Shown here in pieces: positions 55,201-64,000 of a stretch of 64,000 nucleotides of DNA. The number at the start of each line of letters is the position of its first letter. Position 1 is the first letter of the stretch. Position numbers and translations under genes: made by a program. This stretch comes from Camellia lanceoleosa (Eukaryota > Streptophyta > Magnoliopsida > Ericales > Theaceae). Location of the stretch: NCBI GenBank assembly GCA_025200525.1, contig CM045762.1, positions 103,876,682-103,940,681 on the forward strand, read 5' to 3'. The notes beneath the pieces were generated by a model. The model was not told the DNA's origin. It did no database searches and saw only the letters and a program-made list of their open reading frames with translations.

Positions 55201-58200
55201 AAGCAACTCACAAGCTCTCGATATAAAGTAGGATCATCCAGAAGAACATCATCAGTAGTGGTGAGCTTTACATTAAGCTCAATGGGGGTATCAAAAATCT
55301 TAGTGTCAGTAAGATCGGCATGATGAATAATTTCATTGGCATACTTGGCTTGAGAGAGAAAGTAACCCTTGGAAGAAGAAGTTACCTCAATACCAAGAAA
55401 ATACCGCAATGGGCCCAGATCCTTCATTTCAAAAGTACGGAAAAGATGCTGCTTGACCTCAGATATAGCAGAAGAGTTAGAACTAGTGATGATCATATCA
55501 TCCACATATAGTAATAATGCAACAAATCCAGCAAAGGTGTGGAGAAGAAATAAAGTAGAGTCCTGGGCACAAGGATGAAACCCAAGCTCAGTAACAGCAA
55601 TCTGAAAGCGATCATACCAAGTACGGGAAGACTGCTTCAAATCATACAGAGTACGCCGAAGGTGACAAACCTATCCAGAGAAATGGTGAAAGCCAGGGGG
55701 AGGACGCATGTAAACCTCCTCAGTGAGATGGCCATTAAGAAAAGCATTCTTAACATCCATCTGGTAAAGAGGCCAAGAACGAACAGCAGCGACAGAGATC
55801 AAAGTACAAACAATAGTCATCTTGGCAACAGGAGCAAAGGTCTACTCATAATCAATACCATACTGTTATGAGAAACCTTTGGCAACCAGACGAGCTTTGT
55901 AGCGCTTAAGAGAACCATCAAAATGAGTCTTGACTTTGTAGACCCATTTGCAACCAACCAAATTCCTACCAGCAGGCCAAGGAACCAACTCCCAAGTACT
56001 AGTTTTTTGTAAAATAAACAACTCATTCTCCATAGTTTGAACCCAATGAGGATCCTGACAAGCCTCCTTATAAGACTGAGGTTCTGAAAAAGAGTGAATA
56101 GCAGATAAAAAAGTATGATAGGAAGCAGAAAAATACGTATTAGACCAATCCAACCTGTTTGGAGAATGACGCGCTCGAGTAGGATATCAGTGTGCAGCAG
56201 GATCAAAGTCGTTAGATGCAGGAGGATTAGCAGTAGGGGCAGAGACACAACCGGTGGAGGAGGAGCTTGGCGACGAGAATAAACTAACAATGGAGGAGGA
56301 GAAGAAACCGAATGAGGAGAAGCAGCCAGAGGTGAAGGAGGAGGAGAAGATGGGACAAGTTCAGGAGGAACTGTGGAGATATACTCATCAGACGGGACCT
56401 CAGAAGGAAATGGATCAATATGAACCAAATCCTCTTTGGAAACTGAGGCGGTGAGAGGAGGAAAGATGGGGAGTCATATGATGAGAGGCACCAAAGTAAA
56501 AAATCCAGAAAGACAAAGAAATACCTGAAGAAGATCCAAGCAAACCTAAATGAAGAGATGAAACAATTGAGGCAGACAGGGATGGTTGGGAGGTAGACAA
56601 TGTATGCTGAAGCTGACTAATCCGAGCATGCAAGGAAGTCGATCAGGAGCAGGAGCTGGAGCTAGAGCAGTAGAACTAGCAGGAGCCTAAAAATTACTCG
56701 AAGAAGAAGAGCAAAATTGGGTTCGAGACTGTTGAGAAGACGAGCTAGACAGGTATCTCTTCTTGGGACAGTAATACTTCCAATGGCCCCTTTGATGGCA
56801 GAAGTCACACTCATCCGCAGCCAGAGACATCATAATAATAACCAAAAATCTGAGGGGTTCAAGTGTAATAACCCAAAATAGAGCAAAATAGCCAAACCAA
56901 AAGTTCAAGTCTAATAACTAGAAAACTGAGGGGTCAAACTGTAAATAAGTGTTTATTTTTATTTTTTTATAACCAAATAACAGTGGGGAGAGAGGACATT
57001 TGAAGGGGGAGAGAGGACTGTCGATCGAACAACCCAGACGACCCACGAACATTCTAGATGACCTACGAACCCCAGAGAGAGACGAGAAAGCCTTGAATTG
57101 TGACTTCAGACCAGGCACAGAGGATTGTCGCGACTTTGAAAAAGACCAAAGAACAACTTCGCAACTTCAGAGAAGCCCAGAGAAGACTTCAAGTTTCGAA
57201 TGATCAAGGCCAGACCTAGGGTTTCGAACGTGGCTTTGATACCATGTAAGTTTTCTGTCTATTCAAATGTACGTAATACAAAGATTACAACCAATATTTA
57301 TAGCAATCCGAAACCTAATCTATAATAGGAAATAACCCTATACAATCAATCTACCATCAATCAAATATTCACAAATAACCTAATTGATATATTTCTATAA
57401 TTTACATAATATTCTCACATGTGCAACTAAGGGTCAAATAAAGATAACATATTTTTTAAAGGGTCAGGGAAAAAACAATAGAGATTTCTGTAAATTTATG
57501 TATATATATGTGCATTCATCAAGTTAGAGTGGTGGTGTATGTGAAAATTAATGTAAAATCTTTAAAGATAATATCATTGCTAATACATCCATTTTAGTGA
57601 TTTAGTTGTTTTAAACATTTGAATGGTGCATTTGAGTGAGTATATATGGACAAGTTGTGTAAAATCAAACAGCTAAGCTAAAGATATTATTATTGATAGT
57701 TAGTTTTTGGTTCACTGAAATAAAGGTGGAATGTGGATGACCATTCCCTTAAATGGTGAATGATGATTCTATTTGCAGTGCATTTTTCATAATGTTTTTA
57801 GTGAACCAAACATGAGAAATGACATTATGATGGGATGATCATTCCCTTCTAATCATTCCAGTGATCCAAACATAACATTAGTTGTTATTGGCATTTCCAT
57901 TGAATGCATTTAGCAGAAAACCTTTGACAACTCTGTTTAATGAAAGGCTAGTAAGAAGATGTAGGAAGTACAGAAATTATCTACAATGTGATATAGAGGA
58001 TGAGTAAAAGGGGGCAGTTAGGGAAACTGCAATATGTAAGAAATTCAGCTTTTTGTGAATTTCTGATGCCGAGTTTGTAAATTTCTGATTGTTTTCTTAT
58101 TCGGTTATTCTAGTGATGCATATAGTTGGTTACATATACATTATTTCTTTCACCTTGTTATTAAAGACTCGGTCTTTTTGCCTTTTCATGATAAAACTAG

Positions 58201-58309
58201 ATTTGCTGAAGTTACTGAGTGGTCGGATAAACCCTCAGTCAAGGTGGCTGTGACTGTTGATGCTCCCTCTGTTCTCAAATTGGTGATGGAACGGCTTACA
58301 GATTCATAG
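39913..58309 (+). CDS. URH2: Uridine nucleosidase 2-like protein, copy 2 (nine exons)
   Basis: Same predicted enzyme as at 2816-23318, and the better candidate for the active gene. Exons: 39913-39970, 40329-40444, 40752-40811, 41989-42174, 42294-42398, 42761-42857, 52306-52413, 52544-52679, 58201-58309; 975 nt, 324 residues, all splice sites GT-AG, with the same in-frame TAA just before the start. It keeps the family residues that copy 1 has changed: I85 before the ADFVHG block, N167 in the ribose 5'-OH loop ([11 protein letters not shown]), and H202. Its own departures are T99 and G212. Exons 2, 3 and 8 are identical to copy 1 at the DNA level. Intron 1 is only 358 bp; intron 6 is 9.4 kb and intron 8 is 5.5 kb. 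Confidence 0.92.
40889..41396. mobile_element. 508-bp insertion in intron 3, copy 2 only
   Basis: GGCTCTGTTTGTTTATG at the left and ACAACCAAACGCAAAC at the right are imperfect inverted ends. Copy 1 has CATTAAACTTTTTC uninterrupted at this place (near 4850). Non-coding; superfamily uncertain. Confidence 0.65.
42858..44089 (+). other. Intron 6 of copy 2, first part
   Basis: Aligns with 6330-7868 apart from the missing 311-bp segment, of which only one 18-bp repeat (TTTGTGTCTATTTTGTTG) remains near 43965-43982. No gene is seen. Confidence 0.55.
44088..44140 (+). pseudogene. Plastid trnG-UCC second-exon fragment, copy 2
   Basis: Same fragment as at 7869-7921, with one change (AAATATGCGGG for AAAGATGCGGG). 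Confidence 0.75.
44215..44265 (+). pseudogene. Plastid trnS 5' fragment, copy 2
   Basis: Same fragment as at 7996-8045. Confidence 0.65.
44266..47368 (+). other. Intron 6 of copy 2: unassigned DNA
   Basis: Counterpart of 8046-10950, including the 67-codon frame (44517-44720), the CACGTG inverted repeat (about 45966-46080) and the GGTGGCAACTCTT retroelement-like motif. It is interrupted by one extra MITE (45161-45407). Confidence 0.4.
45161..45407. mobile_element. MITE in intron 6, copy 2 only
   Basis: The ends GTGGGTGTTTGAGAAG and CATCCCAAACAGCGCC are inverted repeats with mismatches. The core matches the MITE at 39486-39741. Copy 1 shows the empty site AACATATTAACTTG near 8917. Confidence 0.75.
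47378..48423. mobile_element. Mutator-like element in intron 6, copy 2
   Basis: Counterpart of 10963-12010. The same flanks ACAGATGGG and ACAGAGGGG are kept at 47369-47377 and 48424-48432. Confidence 0.7.
48881..49727. mobile_element. hAT-like element with short conserved frame, copy 2
   Basis: Counterpart of 12468-13327 with the same flanks (ATGGCAAG and GTGGCAAG). The [10 protein letters not shown] frame is intact and, because the (CT)n run here stays in frame, opens further upstream to 49128 (70 codons, ending at 49340). Confidence 0.75.
49957..50160 (+). pseudogene. Plastid rrn16 fragment with internal 24-bp expansion
   Basis: Same 16S rRNA fragment as at 13566-13722, but GATGATCAATAGCTGGTC occurs three times in a row instead of once. 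Confidence 0.85.
50012..50083 (+). repeat. 24-bp tandem repeat, three units
   Basis: ATGATCAATAGCTGGTC starts at 50016, 50040 and 50064. Copy 1 has a single unit, so the expansion happened after the duplication. Confidence 0.9.
50252..50458 (+). pseudogene. RNase H-domain fragment, copy 2
   Basis: Counterpart of 13812-14018, still open over 68 codons; [19 protein letters not shown] keeps the motif. Confidence 0.65.
50764..50812 (+). pseudogene. Plastid trnI-CAU 5' fragment, copy 2
   Basis: GCATCTGTGGCTGAATAGTT and AAAGTGTCCAACTCATAATTG: the less damaged of the two copies, including the full anticodon arm region but no T arm. Confidence 0.78.
50813..52305 (+). other. Intron 6 of copy 2, last part
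   Basis: Counterpart of 14376-17292 without the two copy-1-only elements. A short TATATATGTGTGTATATA insert near 51735-51780 is specific to this copy. No gene is seen. Confidence 0.5.
52865..53552. mobile_element. hAT-like element in intron 8, copy 2
   Basis: Counterpart of 17790-18452. Flanks CTTCCAAA and GTTCCAAA. Confidence 0.82.
54328..54541 (-). repeat. 3' LTR of Copia element, copy 2
   Basis: The inner end reads TCTCATA, so the terminal CA is mutated. The polypurine tract (minus strand TTTGAGCGGGGG) adjoins it. Confidence 0.85.
54600..55640 (-). pseudogene. Copia reverse transcriptase C-terminal part and RNase H (346 codons open)
   Basis: The longest remaining pol frame: reverse transcriptase with [11 protein letters not shown] and [17 protein letters not shown] near residues 35-85, [16 protein letters not shown], then RNase H with TTEAEYRA and LYCDNRNA. 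The first RNase H Asp motif reads ANSDRVGD instead of the usual ADSDWAGD, so a catalytic Asp may be lost. The frame starts only after a TAG within reverse transcriptase; the N-terminal third and integrase are missing. Confidence 0.85.
55641..56908 (-). pseudogene. Copia 5' coding remnants: gag zinc knuckle, protease stub, linker, RT start
   Basis: From 56908 leftwards: [14 protein letters not shown] (zinc knuckle), a protease start where the usual DSG reads YFG before [10 protein letters not shown], the Ser/Pro-rich linker, then RT pieces [20 protein letters not shown] and KNAFLNG. Broken by frameshifts and by a TAG after GIDYE. Confidence 0.75.
57245..57419 (-). repeat. 5' LTR of Copia element, copy 2
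   Basis: The primer site TGGTATCAAAGC (one change from the initiator Met-tRNA complement) follows it on the minus strand at 57233-57244. Confidence 0.85.
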
Positions 58310-58553
58310 ATTATGCATACAGATTCATAGATTATGCAGAGACTGGATTCATTGATGTCAACTGCTTCTGATCGTAGTTGTCAAAATCAAGTCATACTCG
58401 GCCACCATCGATGGTTGAAGTTTCTGCATAATATCGATTCAGAAATAATATGCTTCTACATGGTTGTTGTCTATTATTATGTTGGCTTCTGTCTGGAAAA
58501 TTTGCCAGTCTTACTGCATCCTTCAATGAAATTATTGTATTTCACTACTTTGT

Positions 58554-58592
58554 AATAAAGATGATTGTCTCAAAAAACGTTTGTTTAATAAA
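58554..58592 (+). promoter_or_regulatory. Candidate poly(A) signals of URH2-like copy 2
   Basis: AATAAA at 58554-58559 and 58587-58592, about 245-280 bases past the stop codon. Confidence 0.5.
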
Positions 58593-58689
58593 CTTGTGTG
58601 TGAGGATTTTTTTTTTTTTTGGTGGTGAAATGTGAGAATTTTATAAAGCACAAAACACAATCAACAAGAAGTCAGGGCATTCCCTAAGC

Positions 58690-59240
58690 TATCAATCACA
58701 TCAGAAAGAAATATATCGATGAAAGATTCTAGGGGAGAAACCCCAAGCACAAATTAGAGTCCTAGAGGTCTGATTATTCTCAATGTTATTCCAAGAAGCA
58801 ACTCTTCATCTAATGTCCTCTACCAGGTTGCTAAGAAGAACTACTGGCTTTGCTTTGGTTTGGAGCAATTGGAACGCAAAAGGAAAGCTTGAACAATTTG
58901 TGTTTAAAATTCTTGCGCTACCTATTATGCACTTCTCAGGAAACTATTTGATGCATATCCATATTCAGATGAGACACACCATTCAAGCTTGAGACACCCC
59001 TCCAAAGGCTGCTTGCATGTCCATTGAAAAAATATATGGTCATGATTTTCATTAGCAGAATTGCGAAGCAGATGAACCACATTTTGAGTGAGTCCCTAGT
59101 TTTTTTTTATCTTCAAATGGTAGTTGTTAGTTGTTAGATTCAAACCTCTACAGGGAATTAAACCCATGACCTCTTTGGTTGAGTGAATCCCTAGTCAACT
59201 CTGTCAAGGGTGGAGAGTCTACCAAGGATGGCCAACCAGC
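58690..59240 (-). pseudogene. LINE zf-RVT remnant behind copy 2
   Basis: Counterpart of 23640-24290 without the MITE. The motif reads CNSANENHDHIFFQ and then shifts frame by a 2-nt loss. A short insertion near 59105-59195 is specific to this copy. Confidence 0.6.
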
Positions 59241-59827
59241 AAATAAAAGACCATTTGGGAACATTTAAGAAACACCATACAACCTTAGGCCAGTTGTACC
59301 ACAGGATGATTTGTGAGGCTGCTTGTATCAAGTGACAGTGTAAGCATGGATTGCTCTTATTTTGTTAAATTTTTGGACTCTGCTCACCAAATTTTTAAAT
59401 TTGTTTAATAATCAAGTTGATCCAAACTTGATTTGAATAGACTTGCAAACACAATTATACATTAATTAATGTTTATTTTAATAATATAGAAAATATATGT
59501 TTATTAATTTATTTTATTTTTCTGTTTTATGTTTGGTGTTTTCTCTTTTTATATATTTGATTGATGAATTTTATTAATCATATGAGCAATATTTTATATT
59601 TTGTTAGTAATCTTCTTCTTCTGCTGCTTCTTTTTATTTTTTAGTTTATTTTATTTTTTTTAATGTGCATATTAATTTAAGTTTCATTTGTCATTTCAAA
59701 CTCAAGTTCAAACTCAACTAGATTAAAATAAACATTCAAAACATATATAGATAATATTTTTACTTTAGTTCTATGTAATTAGAAAATAAAAGGAGAAATA
59801 AGCATTATATGCAAAATTTATAAAATA

Positions 59828-60004
59828 GAAGCGTAGCGGTCGTAACGGTCATAACGGTGCTATAGCAACAATGTAATGGCCATTATAGCCTTTATGTAAT
59901 GATTGCGGCCGTTATAGTTGTGAATTTTTGTCGCACCGCTATAGCAGCCATAACAGGTGGTGATAACCACCACAACCATTACGTAATGGTTATAGCCGCT
60001 TTTT
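59828..60004. repeat. AACGG/CCGTT inverted-repeat element behind copy 2
   Basis: Counterpart of 24835-25015 with few changes. Confidence 0.45.
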
Positions 60005-60192
60005 AAAATCTTAGATTAATTGGTCAAATTACAAGATTGATCAATTTTGTTAATTTCCATTCACACATAAGTTATATGATATATAATTCAAAATGATTGA
60101 TAATCTCGAACTTAAAATTCTATGAATATTAATATTCAAACAAATATGATCCTAATAGATAAGAGCCCCTATGATCATAATCAGAGACTAAT

Positions 60193-60540
60193 TTGAGCTG
60201 CTTGTTCTTATTTTTCTTTTTTTTTTGAAATATATGTTACGCTGTTTGGTACAGTTTTTACTTGTAACTTATTAGGCAAAAATAATTTGAGCAAGTTAAA
60301 AAAAATTGATTTCTAAAAGTTGAGTTAATGTTGGTTCTAGGTTCAATTTTTAGATTATCAATTTTTAAATTACAATAAACTACACTAAAGAGCACTAAAG
60401 TTATTATAAGCTAATTGTTCCTCAACTTGTCTTGCGATAATTGTCCCCTCTCACATTTTTGGCTAAACAAAAACAAACAAAACCAACGTAAAAAAAGAGT
60501 AATATTGTGGTGATGGAGCGATACCAAAGAATTTTCTATG
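60193..60540. other. Right flank after the duplicated block: no gene seen
   Basis: Unrelated to the sequence following copy 1. AT-rich, no recognised feature. Confidence 0.55.
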
Positions 60541-60719
60541 GGATTTATTTTATTTTATTTTTTTTTTTAAGGATCCTTGGTATTAAGATTTTATAGCATA
60601 AATGACATTTAATATTTTCATAATGTCTAAAGTCCCTCAATATCGATCCACAGAAAATTTGATGTAGAGAAATTCTCTCCAAACTTCCCATAGAAATTCT
60701 CTCTAGAGAAATTTTGACT

Positions 60720-61280
60720 TCCCAAAAAAATTCTCTCCAAAGAAATTCTGTGAGATCTTTCATACAACAACCAATCCAATATTGAATGGTTTACTTCTTA
60801 GAGAAATTCTCTCTAGAGAAATTATGGACAGAATTCCTGTAGACTTCACAGAGAAATTATGGGAGATCTTTTATACAATAACCAATCCAATATTGAGTGG
60901 TTCACTTCTCAAAGAAATTCTCTCCAGAGAAATTATGGGAAGAATTTCTTTGGACTTCACAGAGAAATTCTGGGAGATCTTTCATACAACAACCAATACA
61001 ATATTGAGTGATTCACTTCCTAGAGAAATTCTCTCCAGAGAAATTCTGGGAGATCTTTCATACAACAACCAATCCAATATTGAGTGGTTCACTTCTCAAA
61101 TAAATTCTCTCCGAAGAATTTCTCTAGACTTCACAAAGAAATTCTGCGAGATCTTTCATACAATAACCAATCCAATATTAAGTGGTTCACTTCCCAAAGA
61201 AATTCTCTTGGATTTCACAGAAAAATTCTGTGAAATCTTTCATACAACAACTAATCCAATATTGAGCGGTTTCTTGAGTT
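60720..61280 (+). repeat. Tandem repeat of 78-111-bp units that stays open for 166 codons
   Basis: AACCAATCCAATATTGAGTGG-type blocks lie about 110, 110, 78, 96 and 86 bp apart, each unit holding AGAGAAATTCTCTCCAGAGAAATT and GGGAGATCTTTCATACAAC. A plus-strand frame (60782-61282) runs through, giving repeats like DFTEKFWEIFHTT and NPILSGSLPKEIL. The frame switches register between units, so a real protein is unlikely. Confidence 0.7.
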
Positions 61281-61561
61281 GAAAAGTAATCAAACAACAA
61301 ATAATTGAATTAAAGCACAAAAATGGATATCTAGGGTTGTTTTTTTGTATTTGTTGAAGTGAAAAGATGCAGAGCAGTGTTTTATATTTCTAATCAAACA
61401 GCTAACACTCTCTCTCCTAACACACAAACTCATTTTTTAGAGAGAGAATAGCTAACAATCTTGATGCAGATTTTAAAAGCACTCTCTCTAGTCTAGAGAG
61501 ATAGAACACAACACACATCTATTGCCTCTTGAATTGAAGAAAGAGAGAAAGCAAAGCAAAT

Positions 61562-61885
61562 ATGCCAAAAAAAAAAAACTTTTTCCATGTCTACACTTTC
61601 TCTCACTATATTTACATATGTTTTTGTGTATCGTTGATTCGAAACCCTAGAGATTGTGTGTGTCTCGAGAAGGTTTTGGTGTTTGATGTGAGATATTGTG
61701 GTAAATCCAAGATGGAGGAAGTTTTCGGAGATGGTGGATGGACAGAGATCTACTACAATGGTGGTACGAACAAGCCTTTAGCAATGGTGGTTGTTTGGAT
61801 GGTGGTAACAGCGAGAAGTGGAAGAGGCAACAGAGTAGGTTTCGGTGAAGAGATTGACGGAAGTAGAGACATCATCGTCTTTTGA
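61562..61885 (+). CDS. Unrecognised 107-codon open frame inside the repetitive element
   Basis: Starts MPKKKNFFHVYTF and contains YCGKSKMEEVFGDGGWTEIY. No known domain is recognised. It lies between the tandem array and a GA run within the presumed non-autonomous element. The mixed composition is less repetitive than its surroundings, which is the only reason to list it; it could be a captured gene piece or chance. Confidence 0.2.
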   Translation: MPKKKNFFHVYTFSHYIYICFCVSLIRNPRDCVCLEKVLVFDVRYCGKSKMEEVFGDGGWTEIYYNGGTNKPLAMVVVWMVVTARSGRGNRVGFGEEIDGSRDIIVF

Positions 61886-62018
61886 TAGCAATAGTAGATA
61901 TATATATATATATAGAGAGAGAGAGAGGGGGGGAGAAGAGAGAGACTAGGTTATGGAAATTATGGGATGAGACGATTGAGATCGTTTGAGGATGTGAGGG
62001 AGACTTCGAGGAAGGAGT

Positions 62019-62019
62019 T

Positions 62020-62058
<39 letters not shown>
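62019..62058. repeat. (GA)n microsatellite
   Basis: About 19 GA units; a shorter (TA)n(GA)n run lies at 61898-61929. Confidence 0.9.
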
Positions 62059-62060
<2 letters not shown>

Positions 62061-62200
62061 GAGGTTTGATTTGAGAGAGTTAAATTTCTCTGTGAAAAGT
62101 GTGTGTAGAGTTGAGGGACCTTAGATATTATAAAATAATATCATTGATCTCTTTTATTACTAAAAATGGAAGAGGGACCTTAGACTAATTTTTCCTACCA

Positions 62201-63699
62201 AATCACATTATTTAATTCATTTTAGATTAAAATATCATGCTATGTATTAGTGTTATATAAAATGTCACATTTATAACATCTAAATGCCATTACCATTTTT
62301 GTTTTTTTAGCATTTATTTTATTTATTTATTTATTTATATTTTACCTTCCTCTTTTAAATGGTGTTCGGGATGGAGAATTGGCAGGGGTCTCCGAGGGAA
62401 GTGATGGAGACAGTACAAAAAGAGGTGGTTGAGGGTGAATTACTAAGGGACTAAGCAATGACTTGACAAGTTTGATTCAAATCTTCAAAGACATTGCTTT
62501 ACAATTCTCATCCAATCCTGACAGAAGTTATGATCTATGATTGAGATATTCTACTACTCACCTTCTCTTATCAACCCCCCCTCTTCTTTTTTTTATTTAT
62601 TTATTTTTTAGGTGTTACATTGCTGTATCTAATCATTTGTATCACTCTAAAATGGATTAGTCTAAACCACATGGGTGTGTTTATATTCTGTACAAATATT
62701 GAAATATGTCTTATATATACCCATTTATTGGATGTCAAAATATTTATCACTATGGTTCATAGTTACTATAATGTTATTATCGCGTCATTCTAATCTTAAA
62801 TTTTATATAAAAATTTTGTATAAATATCATTTTGGGATAACTGGTGAAAAGTCCAATTTAAAGAGGGTATAAGGCATTAGATTGAAGAGAAAATATTATT
62901 TGGTGATGAGGACATTTGTTGGTCAAAAGTCCATTTTATTCTATCTGTTGAATTTTTTTTCCTATCTGTTGAAATTTTTATCCTAATTTTTTCTTATCTG
63001 TCAAAATTATTTTAATATTTTTTTAATCTATTTGTTGAAATTTACCAAACTTATTTAACCTATCTGTGTGAAATTCTTTTCAGAAAGAGAGAGATTGAAT
63101 AACAATCTGAGTATGTATTTTTTTTCCTCGGTGTGGGTTTTGATCTATTCTCTGATTGAAGTTCAGTTGATACATAGGCCTTATTTGAGAGGAGGGTTGG
63201 GCTAAAATAGCTCACTAAAAAATAAAATACATTAAAATAGCTAAGAAAATAAAATGTCATATTAAATCTATAATCATTTCATTTTTTCTCTTATAACTAT
63301 CAAATCAACTATAAAAAAAATAATAAATAAATAAATAAATAAATAAAACTAATCAACTTTTCAAATATAACTTTTTTAGTCAATCTAAAATAATCCAAAA
63401 AAAAATAAATTAAATAGTCTATTAAAATAGCCAACTTTCTAAACAAAGCTATTGTATTAGGAAAAACAATCTCCAACCCTCCCATGGTGAAAAAAAATAA
63501 AAATAAAAACCCCACATTTTAAACATCCAATGTGACCTACCTTTCCATAAGCTTGTTCAATCAAACAAAAATAGACATGAAAATAGGAGGGTTTCCATTA
63601 AAGGCCCAACACATATTATTAGAGTTGAGATTTCATGTGTAACCATTTATGAAACCCAGCTAGACAACAAGAGTGGTAATTGAAAAAGAATTTGCATAA
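62201..63699. other. Right flank: no supported gene
   Basis: AT-rich. CTATCTGTTGAAATTTT-type units repeat near 62940-63060, and there is an (AAAT)n run near 63320-63350. Nothing else is recognised. Confidence 0.5.
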
Positions 63700-63883
63700 A
63701 TGGCAACAGAGAGGGTTTCAAATTTCTTAGGAAAAAATGGAAGACCTGAGTATGAGTGGTGGTACTGTTCAAAAAAAGAAACGAAAAGTATTGAGTGGTT
63801 ATTTGGATTTGGAGAGGGAATTGGAGGAGATGAGGGAGACTTACAGGTTTGGAAAGACTAAAGAAACATCTTGGAGGTCATAA
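63700..63883 (+). other. Possible first exon of an unknown gene near the right edge
   Basis: Two overlapping frames begin with ATG: 63700-63861 (MATERVSNFLGKNGRPEYEW...) and 63737-63883 (MEDLSMSGGTVQKKKRKVLS... followed by LERELEEMRETYRFGKTK). The second contains a basic KKKRKV stretch like a nuclear import signal and a short charged helix. Neither is recognised. The window ends too soon to see whether a spliced gene follows. Confidence 0.2.
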
Positions 63884-64000
63884 CTTGGGGCTTTGCTCAA
63901 AATCTCCCTCAGAAAAGAAAAAATGACATGATGTTTGGACATTAAAGAAAGGGACTGACGGTAAAGAGAGAGAGAGAGAGATTCGAAGCTTAGAGCATCT

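Larger units (their letters stand above)
54328..57419 (-). mobile_element. Internally deleted Ty1/Copia retrotransposon in intron 8, copy 2
   Basis: Counterpart of 19207-22407, 3.1 kb. LTRs 54328-54541 (3', 214 bp) and 57245-57419 (5', 175 bp); target duplication TGTGT/TGTGC at 54323-54327 and 57420-57424. The same integrase deletion and the same stop codons in reverse transcriptase are present. Confidence 0.9.
60541..62200. mobile_element. AGAGAAATT-rich non-autonomous element, inverted relative to the left edge
   Basis: The left part carries CATAATGTCTAAAGTCCCTC; the right part carries GAGGGACCTTAGATATTATA in inverted relation, giving imperfect terminal inverted repeats. Inside are a tandem array (60720-61280), a 107-codon frame and (GA)n runs. 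The left end matches 384-490 in reverse complement. No transposase is seen, and the exact ends and target duplication could not be fixed. Confidence 0.55.

Noticed and set aside
499..60192. Retroposed origin of one URH2-like copy
   Set aside because: Both copies have the same eight introns with matching old transposons, so the duplication was at the DNA level.

Overview
This is nuclear DNA of a flowering plant, most likely a eudicot; the species cannot be fixed from the sequence. The signs are GT-AG spliced exons, AT-rich non-coding DNA, LTR retrotransposons primed by initiator Met-tRNA, hAT, Mutator-like and Tourist-like elements, and decayed plastid tRNA and 16S rRNA fragments. The only intact host gene is a uridine nucleosidase of the plant URH2 type (inosine/uridine-preferring nucleoside hydrolase family), and it is present twice in the same orientation.

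Layout. 1-490: end of a repetitive element rich in AGAGAAATT. About 499-25203: duplicated block 1, holding URH2-like gene copy 1 (nine exons, 2816-23318). About 25204-39113: a spacer with no intact gene, made of a recent compact Copia element, a broken HMGB gene, Mutator-like and hAT-like non-autonomous elements, a long AT-rich tandem array and two GA-rich elements with long perfect palindromes. About 39114-60192: duplicated block 2, with gene copy 2 (39913-58309). 60193-64000: a second AGAGAAATT element in opposite orientation to the one at the left edge, then unassigned sequence.

Both genes keep all nine exons, all splice sites and a 324-residue open frame. Intron 6 (about 11 and 9.4 kb) and intron 8 (about 5.5 kb) are packed with transposon debris and organelle-derived fragments. 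Most of this debris lies at matching positions in both copies, so it predates the duplication. Copy-specific insertions give a relative time scale. Copy 1 has a 1.9-kb Mutator-like element 75 bp before its start codon, an insertion of about 1.1 kb in intron 1 and about 1.5 kb of nested elements in intron 6. Copy 2 has two MITEs of one family and a 0.5-kb insertion in intron 3.

The coding sequences differ at 14 positions by my count, 10 of them amino-acid changing. Copy 1 carries the less conserved residue at several sites, including the Asn that contacts the ribose 5'-OH in characterised family members. The likely picture is a duplicated nucleoside-salvage gene in which copy 1 may be losing or changing function. 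I found no CRISPR array, no intact RNA gene and no gene system that I would call new.
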